From Alnus glutinosa (lineage: Eukaryota > Streptophyta > Magnoliopsida > Fagales > Betulaceae), in assembly GCF_958979055.1 (NCBI RefSeq), contig NC_084895.1, forward strand, positions 544,001 to 608,000: a stretch of 64,000 nucleotides of DNA, written 5' to 3'. The position numbers and the translations under genes were made by a program. Below the pieces are notes generated by a model that searched no databases, was not told the origin of the DNA, and saw only the letters and a program-made list of their open reading frames with translations. This document shows positions 25,138 to 37,197 of the stretch, piece after piece (position 1 is the first letter of the stretch; each line of letters begins with the position of its first letter).

Positions 25138-25610
25138 TTAATGCTTAATGAGGCAAAAGATCCAGTTACTCAATGAAGCTTAAAGTATTTACATTTTTTT
25201 TTTTTTTAGAGATTATCTCTCATGACCTGGATAGTTTGGTAGGAGAGGTTATCTCTCACGACCAGTTTAAATAAATTTTTTTAAGATATTTGACTACCAT
25301 TGTCTTAGATTTAGTCTGCTAGGAGCAGATCTGCTTTTTAATTATTTTTGTACATGAGTTAGCGAAAGATGAAAGTCATAGATAACACTTTATTGTAAGA
25401 ATTTTGTTTGTATCTATGATTATGTAACCTCATAGCATGTGACTATGATTTTGCAGAGCTTTATACTTTGTGATGTAAGAGTTTTATGGTCGTGATCTTT
25501 AATCAATGAAATACTTAGATCTTTTGTTAAAAAAAAAGAAAGAAAGTATTGGTCGGATAGGTTCATCTTTATCTGTGCCCCTTTTGTAAGCTTTTATCCT
25601 CTACATATGG

Positions 25611-25612
<2 letters not shown>

Positions 25613-25661
<49 letters not shown>
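25613..25661. repeat. (TA)n microsatellite
   Basis: Uninterrupted TA run in a gene-free spacer. Confidence 0.95.
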
Positions 25662-25665
<4 letters not shown>

Positions 25666-27233
25666 GATTTATGGTAATTTAATTGTATTAAATTACTTAA
25701 TGGAATCAAATCAAATTAATTGTTATTGGCATTAATTTGCAAATTGATAATAAAATAAAATAAATTTAATTAATTATTCCTTGATGGTTAGAAGAACTGT
25801 GGTGAATTCTAACTTGAGGGTCCCTTACCTAGCCTATAAATATAGAGCCTATGTACTCCATCAGAACAACATTCCGTAGGTATAGGTCAGAAGATACCTC
25901 CTATATATTGTTATTTCAAATTTTTGGTTTCAGAGGTTTTTTACACGCTTGAACAAATTAAGATGGTTGGAGGTAACCCTATATTCTTTTACTTTCTATT
26001 GCGTATTTCTCTAGTATAGTAATTGTGTTTATGCTTACATGTAGTCTCAGAGCAACCTTTATGCCGTTTTATTTAGTATTAAGTTTTAGTCGAATCTAGT
26101 AACTTTTTGTGAACATAATTTGTTTATAATTATATTTATTATTCACATACAATTGAAAAGCATATGAGTATTTTTTATTTGCTTATACTGTTTGTTTTTT
26201 GTGAAAACTTTTCACTATGAGATGTTTCCTTTTTCACCTACGGTTTTGCCATGAAACCCATTCAAGACTACTATATCAACACTGGTCATTCGTCGAAAAA
26301 ATGTTGTATAAGGCTATGCGGCAACCTAGACTGTTGCCAACAGCGTTTTGCCACATACAGTGTGTGGCGGCCGCTATACGAGCCACTTGTGCCGAATGGC
26401 AACGGCAGCCCTATACGGTTGCCTGTGGGCTGGCTGATATATCGGCGTTCTGTCGTATACAGTGGGCGGCGGCCCTACATGGCTGGCACATGAGGAAGGT
26501 GAGAAAGGGCAGTGGCGTGGGGCTTAGGGTTTCAACGGGTCAAAAGTTAAATTTTTCGGGTTAACAGGTTGGGCATCCAGGTAGGGTTTTTTAACCCAAG
26601 CACGATCCAGGAAGTTGTTAAAAAAAAAAAAAAAAAAATTGGGGTCTTTAAGTGGTCTGGCCCATTTGGTCCAATCCAAAATTGTAGCGCAACCCGATAA
26701 AGAGAACTGACCCAATGTAGTAGCCCATTCGGATATCAAAAAGAAGAAAAAAAGAGAAAAGAAATGCTTACTTTTATGTATCAATGTTAAAGTTTTATTT
26801 CACTTAACATATATATTGTTCAGGATTAATTATTTTAATGCATGAAATTTGAAATATTCTTTTATTATTTCATTTAGCATAATAATTGTGTTTATGCTTA
26901 CACATTTTGCTTATGTAGCCGCCTTGTGCGGCTCCTTAAGAGGACCGAGTCTTTTGCACTGTTTTAATTTTTGTTTAGTCTGTTGTTGGGAAGCCTACCC
27001 CATTTTCATTTTTAAGATCATCCACTCTTTCTATTCGGATCAAGAATGGGAAGGATCCTCCCTAATAACCCTTTCGTTATTCAATTTAAAAAAAAAAAGA
27101 AAAAAAAAAGAAAAAAGAAAAAGAAGCTTCGATCAATGCTAATTAAATAATAGATAGACATATCTATTCATTTCCATCTAAAAATAAAAAATATCTGCCG
27201 TTAGAGCTACAATATATTGAATATTGAAGTATA
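25662..27233. other. Gene-free spacer with one GC-rich patch
   Basis: Mostly AT-rich. A patch at about 26290-26520 is much richer in G and C and has open frames on the plus strand, but their translations match no family I recognise. Poly-A tracts at 26620-26638 and 27089-27120 and LTR-like text at 25.8-26.0 kb suggest transposon debris. No gene is claimed. Confidence 0.4.
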
Positions 27234-30200
27234 TTAAATTGCATTACTATGAGTGATATTTATAGAGGGGGGGTGAATACCAGGAGTACTTGCTAAGGGG
27301 GATCTTTGTGGCCGGTCAAAATGTTTTACCATTTCAAGCAATTTTGACCAAAAGGAGCTCTCATCAGTATTGCTGGCGTTCAAAGTAGGCCAATGTGAGC
27401 GAAGGAACTTAAACAAACAAACCAAGAGTGAGGACGTGGAAGCGACTACTGTGATGATGAATAGGCCCCCAAAGCTGTACAAACCAAGACTTTGTGAAGA
27501 GATTGTTGCACTTTGATCTTCACAAGGAGTAGTCGAAAAGTACTTCTCCTCAATCCCTCCAAACTTGTCTTTATCTTCGGTGACATTCAAAATTGCCCTA
27601 GAAATGTAAGGAAGTAAAGAAGATCCTTGTGGGAAGGCCTGAAGAAACATAGGGGAATTAAAAGACTGGCATTTGAAAGAAATATAGAATAACTGACTAT
27701 GATCATAAGAATTATATCTTTGTTTCCAGTTTGATGTATATGATCTGATCATAATAGTATAATTTGATCACTACACTCATGGCATTAGTGATCGTTAGTA
27801 CAGAAATCTAATACAGCAAAAATGCTCGATCCCCACCGATTCTGAATAAGTTTTCTTGAAAAAGTTATTTACTTGCCCCACCAATTAATTATGATCAATT
27901 GGTGTGCAAAGGGTTATGGCAAATACTTCTTCAAGATACAATGGAGCCCATAAAACTTTTATTGTTTGATTGTGTTTTTCACACAACATAAAAAAAAAAA
28001 AAAATCAAACAAGAACACCCTTAATTAAAGTATTTATCTATTCTAGCAATGAGATTAGTACTTTGTTTCTATAGAAAAACATGCAGAACATAATAAAACT
28101 GAACTTTAAACAATGTAGAAAGATTTTGAGAGAGATGGAAGAACAGAAATTTTTTGTGTCTAAGCTAGAATATATGAAATCGGCTATTTATAGTGATCAA
28201 TTTAGCAGCTGCTTTAATGTTTGTTCATTAACATGCATATATTTACAAAATTAATATAAAATAACCGCCAAATCAAACTTAATTTAAACTCATAGTTGAC
28301 TTTACTAATGATCAAGTAAATCCAACAATTATATCTACTTGATGCTTCTCATGATTGTACTATAGCATACACACAAGTACATAAACTCAAATATTGCTTT
28401 AAATTAAGCACTAGTTTGGTGTGAGTTAGCATTATAAATTATTTTAGTGTCTTCTCTTTTGTTTTTTTCATGCGAAACTATCATTTTCCAAGACTCTTTA
28501 AATGCTTTCATTATAAAAAGTTTCCAAACCAAAAACATAGACATGCATACATATAACATAATTATAATATTAATTTGAAAACTTTTTAACAGTGATTTGA
28601 AATTGAATATCTACTAAAAAATTTGTTTATTTTATATATGACTTTCTAAAAGTTTAACTGAAAAAGGTGGGGGAAAAAGATCACAAAGAGAGACTCACAA
28701 AGCCAAATCCACCGGTTCTGTAGGTCGGTCCAACCATTGTGTACCTAGAGCAATACTTTGCAATAAAGAGTTTAATGAATGGGATTTCATCAAAAATAAC
28801 TGCCACCCCTCCGTTGGAGCTTCCTTTTGACAATGCGTCATTATACTCTTCAGGAGTTATATATGCCTTCAACTTGGACTCATCGAAATTCAACTGTTTT
28901 GTTAGAAGCCCTTTAACAAAGGAATCCTTTTGATATCCAACAAAATACCCATTCTTTTTTATCTCTTCTACATCAATAAATGCCGGCTGCAATCTCTGTA
29001 CTGTTAACATTGAGGTTAAGCTTGCTGTATAACTTTGTGTCAGGATGAGTACCACGAAAATCCATATGATCATCACAAACTTTGACCAATTGTTTACCAC
29101 TTTCTCCCCTGGTAACCATTAAAATGTACAATATAATTTAATATACACATTCACTAATTAATTAAGCTTATATATCATGGTTTTCACTTAGAGGAATAAT
29201 GCTATATGGTAGATTGGAAAATCAGCTTTAGATTTGTATTTTAATAAGTCAATGACGGATCTAAAAGTTGATTTTCATTGTCACATCATCTCAATTGCAT
29301 GACAGTCGTATAGTCGTCTACTAAATAGCGTTACTCTGTTATTGATTATCATGAAATTGAATAAAAAAGAAAACCATTAATAGTGTTGAAGAAAGTTTAC
29401 TGTTAGCAAAGACTAGTGTTGAGAAGGAGAACCAGAATATGGTGGCAAGTTGTTGCCCTGGGGGGCCTCTAAACTCATTGTTTATCCGGTGCTCAAGAGC
29501 CCATATCACTAAACCTGTAAAGATGAATGTTGCAAAGGTTGCTAACCATAAATCCAAGCTTAGTGGCTTTAAGAAAATCCAAAAGTTTTTCTTCTCGTTA
29601 TCTTTCACTAAAACCACCATTGATACGCCTGATTCTGAATAAGGCAAAGTAAAATCAATGTATGTGGAGCGATTAGCCACAATTGTTGTGTCTCCAACGA
29701 CCGCATCATACTTCTGCATTTTGAGAGGGGGGATGATCATCAATTTATGAACTTTGAAGAAAAGTAAAGTATTTAATGAGTAATTATTTAATTAGTACTA
29801 TGGAATGCTCCTCCTCTCTGCAGTAACAATGGAGTAATAAGAATAGAAATAGAAAACATAAAACTAAATGCGCCTAGATGCGTTATTGACTTGTTTTCTT
29901 ACGAAATTATTTGCACCCACCAATTTTGATGAATTAGTATGCATTGGGTTACGACAAATACTTATTTAGAATATAATGGAGCCTAAAAAACCCTCTATAA
30001 TTTAGTTGCATTTTGTACAAAACGAAACCAAGCTAGAACACCCTTTGAGTTTCTATTCTAGTACAAAAGGTACTTGAATTTTAAAATTACTGAAAGTTTT
30101 AAGAGAGACAGAAGAAGAGAGATTTATTTTTAATTTTTTAATTAATTAATTTTTAAAAAAAATTTGATATGTAGTGGACTCTTAATAGTGTTAAATCAAC

Positions 30201-33200
30201 AATTTTAATGTTTGTTCACTAATGGACATGTAATTTCGCAATAACAATAAATAACAACTAATTTAACAGTCTTCAAAATCAGGCCGAGAGATAGAAGAAA
30301 AGAGATTTATTTTTTAATTTTTTAATTAATTTATTTTTTTTAAAAAAAAATTGATATGTAGTGGACTCTTAATAGTGTTAAATCAACAATTTTAATGTTT
30401 GTTCACTAATGGACATGTAATTTCGCAATAACAATAAATAATAACTAATTTAACAGTCATTAAAATCAGACCATCATATATTAATATACACCTAATTTTT
30501 TCCGTTTTGATAAAATTATAATTAACAATTGTTAAATTATAACCGTTAAATCGTAATTGTTACCAACGATCACTTAATCTAAATTTTTAGATCAAACTTA
30601 ATTTGATTTTACAGTTGACTTTATTAGCAGTCAAGAAAGTCCAACTGTTGGATCTATTAGATCAAACACTAGATCTTATGATCATGACCGTCTAAAACTT
30701 AATGTTATTGATTTGATACACACAAGTGCATGCATTCAAGCATTGCATACTTTGAAGCAATAGCTTGATATGAGTTGAGCGTTATAAATATCAATTTTAA
30801 TTTCTTTTTTTCTTAACAAATGGGTCTCAATATTCATGTGAGAAAAGGAAGCATTACTCTCCGGCCGGGCCGTATTTGTTAGTTTTTATGTTAGCTAAAT
30901 TTGATGCATACATACCTGAAGTACTTTTTCTCCAAAAATTAAAGAAGTAGTGAATTAATGATTTTTCCTAATTAACATACAAATAGATATATATATATAT
31001 ACCTGAAGTTTAATTTGGTAAAGAAGCTCATCGTAGCTCCCTTTACTCGTCCTATTCTCATTCATGAAGGGAATAAACTCATAAGGAAGGGGGAATGGTA
31101 ATGCACCCAGCACAGCATGGAACACGTCATAGGAGAACCCTGATATGTTAGACTCATTAGTACGAGGATTCAGCCATTCCACTTTCAGAAATTCAGCAAA
31201 ACCTTGTTTTACTGGAACCCCAATCCTCAACTTTGTCGGCTGGTCTGTCGTGCCTCCTGGCCAGATAGGCTGCTTAAGTAATTTGTCGACCTTTGAAATT
31301 GAGCCTGCTACTTCACCAGTACTATCCTCCAATTCTTGTGAAAGCCCTCTCTTTCGTGTCCAGAATCCAATAATTCTCTCGCTTCTTCCTACGATATTGA
31401 TTATTTCAAAGGCTGAAGGTTCCAACTGCCCTTTAACCAAATGAAAATTCCCGCTAAGGCCTCTAAATTCTGTATCTTGAATTGCTTTACGTAGCGTTTC
31501 AGAAATGCCTAAAGCTGCAAGATCAACGTTACTTTGTGAAGAATTTTGCTTAAAGAACCTAGAATGGACAATGCCAGCCTTCTCCACTGCCATTGCCAAA
31601 GCCCAAACTGTATCATATGCCCATAATCCAAACAGGTTTACTCCGGTATGCTTACTGATTGGTTTGCTTGAGGTTAAATTTCTTTTCAGCCTTCTTTTGA
31701 AATCTTTTAGTTTTTTCGACGTGGGTATGTGTGGCTGTAGTCCCAATACCCCTGTTAGAATTTAAATTAAATGGTTAAATAAACTATTTATAAAAATTTC
31801 ATTTATCATCTCCAATTTTTTATTACTTTTGCAATTATACTCATAAACTTTAAAAAATATCATTTTATTTATTTATTTATTTATTTTTGTATTCATCTTT
31901 TAATTTTTTTTCAACTTCACCGATCCGTTAGAATTTTTTGACATATCCTAACGGATGGGTGTCAAAATTCTTTAAAATGCTTGAGTCTTTGAAGTTTATT
32001 TTATATGAAAAAAAAAAAAAAGAAGGTATTTTGAAAATTTTGACAGGATTTAACGGAAAAATATAACAGATTGGTAAAATTAAAAAAAATTAAAAAATGA
32101 ATACACTAAATTGACATTTTTTTAAGTGTAAGGATATGATTGCAAAAGTGATGAAAGATCAGAGATAGTAAATAAATTTTCTCTAACTATTTGTTATCAA
32201 CTTAAACTTTTGAGATAAGCGGTGATTTAACGATATTTACCTTGCATCGAGTCCCTGACCTTTGAGGGCATTGGATCTACCAAAGCTGATAACCCTGCCG
32301 TGAAGATCCATGCATAACCTTCCTTCATCATTCCTGTATTGTTTGCAAGTACAAAGAGCTTGGAGCCAAGTGCAGCATCCATGTGTACAATGAATATCCT
32401 CGTATGATATTTTTCCTTTAACTTGTTAAGCTCCTTACTGATTTCCGTAACGTTAGAAGATGGAGGAATGACACTTCTGTACGGCACCCGAACGTCAATA
32501 TTTTGGAAAGCGTCAAGCAAATATGGAATTAAACCATTTCCGTATTCTGTGTCTGCATAAATCGGGATAATTTCGCGCCAACCATAAGCCTCTACAATTG
32601 CTGATATGGCTTTCACCTGTGCGGAGTCATCTTGTGCTGTGCGAATGAAAAACGGGTTTTGGGCTGGAGAAAGAGAGGGGCTTGTGGCTGAGAAGGAAAT
32701 GATGGGAATCTGAGCTTTTTCACCGAGTTGAATGATAAAATTTGCTTGTGCTGACGTTTGAGGTCCCATGATGGCCTGAACTTCTTCATTCTTCATTAAA
32801 TCCATTGCTGGAGATAGAAATTTTACTGGAGATGGTCAATAACAATGACAACAACAAAAACAATGTGCATGGAATATGATATTGTCGGAGCAAACTAGAA
32901 GCTAGATTATCCACTGTTATTAAAGATGGGAAAACTGGAACTGGATTATATCTTTTTTCGGACGAATGAGTTATTTTCATTAATTGATCGCAACGACAAA
33001 GAATACAACCTCACTTCAAGCAACACAGCTAGAACACCGGCCAACAGAAACACTATCCTCGTATTACTTGAAGAAAAAGACAAGCTAAATAAAATAGAAT
33101 TGTAGGAGATCGAGAAGCTTGCATGGAAATTAAACACTACAATAGAATAATTACAATAGAATTAAAAGAAAGGAAATACAATAATTACATAATTAATCAC

Positions 33201-33562
33201 AAAAATATTCCTATCATAATAACAATAGCAAATATTATGATAACATGTGGAGAATATTAACAATTACTATTTAAGACTCCTTTTCCTTGCTTTTTGGTTG
33301 AATTTTAACGTACGAATATACCTGCAGATGCTGCAGAAACGACATCATCCCCAGAATCCCTCGTCAGAAGAGCGAGTCGTGTATTATAGTTATGATTCTC
33401 TTGATAAAAATCTGAGAGCGCCATGGACATACAACGCTCTGCGATTCTTCCTACCGAAGAGTTCAAATCAAGAATGACGCCCACTGATATGACATCCTTT
33501 GCCATGGCCATCCTGAGGGTGAGCAAGATCAGAAAGGAGAGGAGCCGTTTCTGGTTTGCCAT
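27234..33562 (-). CDS. Glutamate receptor-like channel (plant GLR clade 2 type), complete, 894 residues
   Basis: Plasma-membrane amino-acid-gated cation channel that carries calcium in plant signalling. Six exons read as 33322-33562, 32241-32807, 31003-31751, 29401-29713, 28699-29108 and 27234-27638 (2685 bp, in frame, TAA at 27234-27236). A signal peptide (about 1-21) is followed by the amino-terminal ANF-receptor domain with EEVQAIMGPQTSAQA near residue 85 and the typical PIISFSATSP. The ligand-binding half S1 ends in DAVVGDTTIVANRSTYIDFT (about 522-541). M1 spans about 574-592, the pore loop about 607-622, and M3 carries SYTASLTSML (649-658), the plant counterpart of the animal SYTANLAAF gate motif. 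S2 includes AFPQGSSLLPYI, and M4 spans about 812-836. The SYTASLTSM motif and the short tail fit GLR2 members. No inactivating change was seen. Confidence 0.95.
27860..28480. repeat. Dispersed repeat copy in GLR intron 5
   Basis: This part of intron 5 is collinear with part of intron 3 (29900-30840). Shared words include 'ccaccaatt..gat.aatt.gt.tgcattgggtta', 'ggcaaatact', 'aatggagcc', 'aagttttgagagaga.ggaaga', 'ttaatgtttgttca' and 'agttgactttattag'. It contains a TATA-like 'gctatttatag' about 80 bases after the purine-rich block, which would fit an LTR, but TG/CA ends were not found. Confidence 0.6.
29900..30840. repeat. Dispersed repeat copy in GLR intron 3
   Basis: Partner of the copy in intron 5. 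It is longer because of an internal tandem duplication (30103-30470). Confidence 0.6.
30103..30470. repeat. Tandem duplication (~183 bp, two copies) in GLR intron 3
   Basis: Two adjacent copies, about 30103-30285 and 30286-30470. Each runs from 'gagaga(c/t)agaagaaaagag' through 'gatatgtagtggactctta', 'ggacatgtaatttcgcaata' to 'aatttaacagtc'. Differences are few, so the duplication is recent relative to the split from the intron 5 copy, which has one unit. Confidence 0.85.
31785..32190. mobile_element. Foldback repeat in GLR intron 2
   Basis: The left arm 'aaatttcatttatcatctcc..ttacttttgcaatta' is the complement of the right arm 'ttgcaaaagtgatgaaagat..aataaattttc'. It belongs to the same dispersed family as 23600-23772 and 52560-53000. 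It is non-coding and sits between intact splice sites. Confidence 0.65.
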
Positions 33563-33654
33563 TGTTAAGCTAGCTAAAGCTTGCTAGATGACAAGGTTGT
33601 TTAATCGATGTCCTAACTTCTCGATCCGTCAAGAAATTAATTATAAAGACTTTG

Positions 33655-33680
33655 AAGTCATCGCTATATATAAAACGTGA
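33655..33680 (-). promoter_or_regulatory. Candidate TATA box of the GLR gene
   Basis: On the gene strand TTTTATATATAGC lies about 105 bases upstream of the ATG. This suits a transcription start near 33640. It is a candidate only, because such words are common in AT-rich DNA. Confidence 0.4.
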
Positions 33681-33827
33681 AATGATTCCCTCACTACGTA
33701 CTTTCCCCGAACTCCCCCACAACTTGGCTTTATTTTCTTTTCTTTTTTTTTTTTTTGTTTAAAAAATAGCAAAAAAAAAAAAACTGATGGAAGTTGAAAC
33801 CAACAGGAAAATTTTTTTATGGGATAA

Positions 33828-33868
<41 letters not shown>

Positions 33869-34043
33869 TCAAATTATCACGCGTTTTCAATTAAGGGTAT
33901 CAAAATAACCAAACTGTGCAATGTCAAATATTTCGTCAGGCTCCGCTGTTAATCCATGACGAAACCTAAAACACTGTGTGTTTCATGTAATATTTTAAGG
34001 TCGAACTATTATTTTTTTCCCTCTACTAAAAAAATTATTTTAT

Positions 34044-34230
34044 TTAAGGGTAATTACATTTTTCTTCCATCAACTACTAACTATTGTCAACATGCCCCTA
34101 TCATCTGACACTTCGACAAAAAAAGAGCATCAAATTATCATCTTTATATGCTTTAGCCTATTCCGCCAGTCTAATTCATACAGAGGCTTAAATAACTTAA
34201 GTCAATTTCAAAAATGACCTATGCATTTTT
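34044..34230. mobile_element. Single arm of the GGGTAATTAC foldback family
   Basis: 'aagggtaattacatttttc', 'cccctatcatctgacacttcgac' and 'agagcatcaaattatcatc' follow the order of the left arm of the foldback at 23782. The right arm is absent, so it is truncated. Confidence 0.55.
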
Positions 34231-34698
34231 GTGTGTTTACAGTTCTATGCATAATAGAACTCATCTTTGGAAAGTGCACAGAAAGTGCTTAGAAGATGGA
34301 ATAGAGGCATGCTCGGTCGAAAACTACCTTCACGATTAAGTAAAAAATATTATTCTTTCATTGAATATTTGCATAGACTTTCGATATGAGCCTTTGTCGT
34401 CATCTTGTCATCATCGTCATTTTCATAATCCTCGTCATCATTGAAAGGTTTCGTTGTGGTCAATCATTAAATAAACGTTATCGAAACATGTAATTTTGTT
34501 CATCATCAGGATAATTCGTACAGATCGAGACTGAGCCAAGTCAAACAGTGGTGGACCCAGGTAATTGACATTGCAGAGGTCGATAAATATAATTTAAAAT
34601 AAAAATTGAAAAAATTCATTATAAATATGTGCCAAAATTAATATATTAGCAACAAAAACATGTTGGTACTAATACAAAAAGACAGAAATATAAAGTGT

Positions 34699-37197
34699 TC
34701 AAAAACCTAGTTTACGTCCTTTTAGAGAAACAAAATCATCAAGTATCGAATCTAAATTGAAGCTCTCAGCAATTTCCCTTTCAATATACACAACTAAACT
34801 ATTTGCAAGAAATTCATCTTCCATTTTGTTGCGAAGTCTTGTTTTAACAATTTTCATAGCTGAGAAGGCTCGTTCGGTAGTCGCTGTAGACACTGGAAGA
34901 GTCAAAACAAGACGAATCAATCTATCAATAAGATAGTATGTCTTTGATTTTCCTGTCTCTACCAATCCTTGACATAATTCTGCAACGGAAGACAAATTTT
35001 GCAACTTCAAATCATTATGCACATCAAGTTCAAAATACTTCAACTGGAATCCCAAATTAATTTTCTCCTGCTCAAAAAAATCAAGAGGATAATACACCTC
35101 TGCAAGACTACATATATCATCAATTTTAAATGATTTATAACCATCCTTTGGATCCAAAGCTGAGCTAAGTGTCAAAAGTTTGACTGCCCTTTCACCAAAC
35201 CTACAATTAAGCTCTTGCAGTTGAAAGTCTATAGCAGCATTGAATATGTCAAAATGATAATGATGCTCCACTGTAATGTGATTCTGTTGATTACGACATC
35301 GACCTTCAACATAACGAGCACTCAAGTCTGGGATGTCAATTTCAAATTTCTTGGAGAAAGAGACAACACTCTCAAGCAATTTCTCCCAATCATCATCTCT
35401 CAGCTTTTGGATAAGTTTTTTTGCAGTAGAAACTGAATTAATAGCATTCAAAATGTCTTGAGATTTTTGCTGCAAAGCTTGACAAAGAACATCAGTGATA
35501 CTCATGATTTTCTTCATCAAATGTAAAATAAAAATGAATTCGAAGGATGTAACCATTTTATAAGCAGCATTAGCATCTCCCCGTTGAGAGTAATTAGCTC
35601 CTTCTCTCCTAATTATTTCAAGCACTGAACAAGTAGCATCAAATATACTTATTAGGCTGCAAATAGAATTATAATGAGAACCCCAACGAGTATCACCAGC
35701 TCGTTTCAAAGTGCCAATTTGGTTAGCTCCTTTTCCAGTTTCAAGATCACCAATAGCTCGCATATGTGCAATTTTTTCTGCTTGAGCAGCTTGTAGTTGA
35801 TCGTGACGTTTACATGAAGCACCAACCATATTGATAATGAAATTCAAATTTGTGAAGAACTCATGAACAGAAACCACTTCTCTAGATGCAGCAACTAATG
35901 CTAATTGCAATCGGTGAGCAAAACAATGAACATAGTATGCATAAGGACAATCATTAAGAAATAATGCCTGCAATCCTTTCCATTCACCACGCATATTGCT
36001 AGCACCATCATATCCTTGTCCACGAATATTTTGAATGTCAAGTCCATGATGAGAAAGAACATCAGATATTTTATTCTTGAGAGTCAATGCCGATGTATCT
36101 TTAACATGAACAAGATCAAAGAAGCGTTCTTGTATAAAACCATATTTGTCAACAAATCTCAGAACAATAGCCATTTGTTCTCTTTTAGACTCATCTCGTG
36201 CTTCATCAACAATAATACAAAATTTAGAGTCTCCAATATCTTCACGAATTTTATCTCGCACTTTACTTGCCATGACTTGCAAAATCTCCTTTTGAATTCT
36301 ATGTGAAGTATACTTTGCAGATTTAGGAGCATTTTCCAAAACAATTGTTGCAACTTTTTCATTATATGATGCCAAAATTTTAATCTGAAGAAAATTACCT
36401 CGATTTTTTGAATCAGGAGTCTCATCATGACCTCTAAAAGCACATCCTTGAAATGCAAGCCACCGAACAACATCAATAGAAGTTTTTACACGTAGTCGAT
36501 TATTTTGAATTTGTTTAGTACTTTGTGCATTCAATAATTTATCGATATGCTGTGATTGTTGTTTTAAATCCTCACAATATTTCACAGCATTATTATGGGG
36601 TGAACAAGGATCCTCTCCAATATGAGTCAAAAAGGCACATTTCTTTCCATCGTGAACCTTTTTCCAATTTCTAAATCCCTTGGTGATAAATACATCCCAT
36701 CCATGACGTCCAACTGATTTCATTGTAAAAAGATAACATGGTAGATAATATGCGGCATCCGTAGTAGGAGAATACTCAAGCCAAGATGAAAATTGTGTGA
36801 ACCATGAAGCTTGAAAACGACGGGGATGATTTTTTGGTCTAGAAAATGGATAGTCTTTACGCAAAATTTGATATGGACGTGCTTTCAAATAAGCCATTCT
36901 TATTTCATCACGTCGATTGACTGGATAGTCCCACATCGGAGGACGTTTTCCTGAATCCCGTTCTATAGAAAAACCATCAACTTCGTTAACATTAAGCGTG
37001 GAGGATTTAAAAGGAATCTCTTGAGCTTCCACAATTAGAGATTCATAAGGATGTTCTTCAACTTCAATCCTTTGAGATTTAAGAGAACGGTCTTTGAGAT
37101 TTGAAGTTTCAGCATTAAAATTCAATGGTGGATTACTTTCTGGAACATCAACTTCTTTTCTTTTGAAGAATGACTCGATAGTTTTAAACTTTGACAT
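34699..37197 (-). CDS. hAT transposase, TTF-type zinc finger / DUF4371 class, 832 residues
   Basis: Cut-and-paste DNA transposase in one uninterrupted exon, starting at the ATG at 37197 (MSKFKTIESFFKRK, typical for this class). The N-terminal region (about 100-200) has the TTF-type fold signature with YYLPCYLFT and GFRNWKK. DUF4371 and the RNase-H-like core follow: IIVDEARDES (first catalytic Asp near 331), IRGQGYDGASNMRG (second Asp near 397), HCFAHRLQLAL (conserved C-x2-H at 425-428) and DTRWGSHY (502-509). The C-terminal hAT dimerisation region carries LPVSTATTERAFSAMK, with the likely catalytic Glu near 775, followed by KTRLRNKM. Length and motif order match full proteins often annotated as zinc finger MYM-type protein 1-like. 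No stop or shift is present, so the enzyme may be functional; its promoter region is disrupted by a solo LTR. Confidence 0.95.
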   Translation of the reverse strand: MSKFKTIESFFKRKEVDVPESNPPLNFNAETSNLKDRSLKSQRIEVEEHPYESLIVEAQEIPFKSSTLNVNEVDGFSIERDSGKRPPMWDYPVNRRDEIRMAYLKARPYQILRKDYPFSRPKNHPRRFQASWFTQFSSWLEYSPTTDAAYYLPCYLFTMKSVGRHGWDVFITKGFRNWKKVHDGKKCAFLTHIGEDPCSPHNNAVKYCEDLKQQSQHIDKLLNAQSTKQIQNNRLRVKTSIDVVRWLAFQGCAFRGHDETPDSKNRGNFLQIKILASYNEKVATIVLENAPKSAKYTSHRIQKEILQVMASKVRDKIREDIGDSKFCIIVDEARDESKREQMAIVLRFVDKYGFIQERFFDLVHVKDTSALTLKNKISDVLSHHGLDIQNIRGQGYDGASNMRGEWKGLQALFLNDCPYAYYVHCFAHRLQLALVAASREVVSVHEFFTNLNFIINMVGASCKRHDQLQAAQAEKIAHMRAIGDLETGKGANQIGTLKRAGDTRWGSHYNSICSLISIFDATCSVLEIIRREGANYSQRGDANAAYKMVTSFEFIFILHLMKKIMSITDVLCQALQQKSQDILNAINSVSTAKKLIQKLRDDDWEKLLESVVSFSKKFEIDIPDLSARYVEGRCRNQQNHITVEHHYHFDIFNAAIDFQLQELNCRFGERAVKLLTLSSALDPKDGYKSFKIDDICSLAEVYYPLDFFEQEKINLGFQLKYFELDVHNDLKLQNLSSVAELCQGLVETGKSKTYYLIDRLIRLVLTLPVSTATTERAFSAMKIVKTRLRNKMEDEFLANSLVVYIEREIAESFNLDSILDDFVSLKGRKLGF

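Noticed and set aside
26217..26564. Overlapping open frames in a GC-rich patch
   Set aside because: The length is expected in GC-rich DNA. No recognisable motif, no supporting splice sites and no neighbouring exons.
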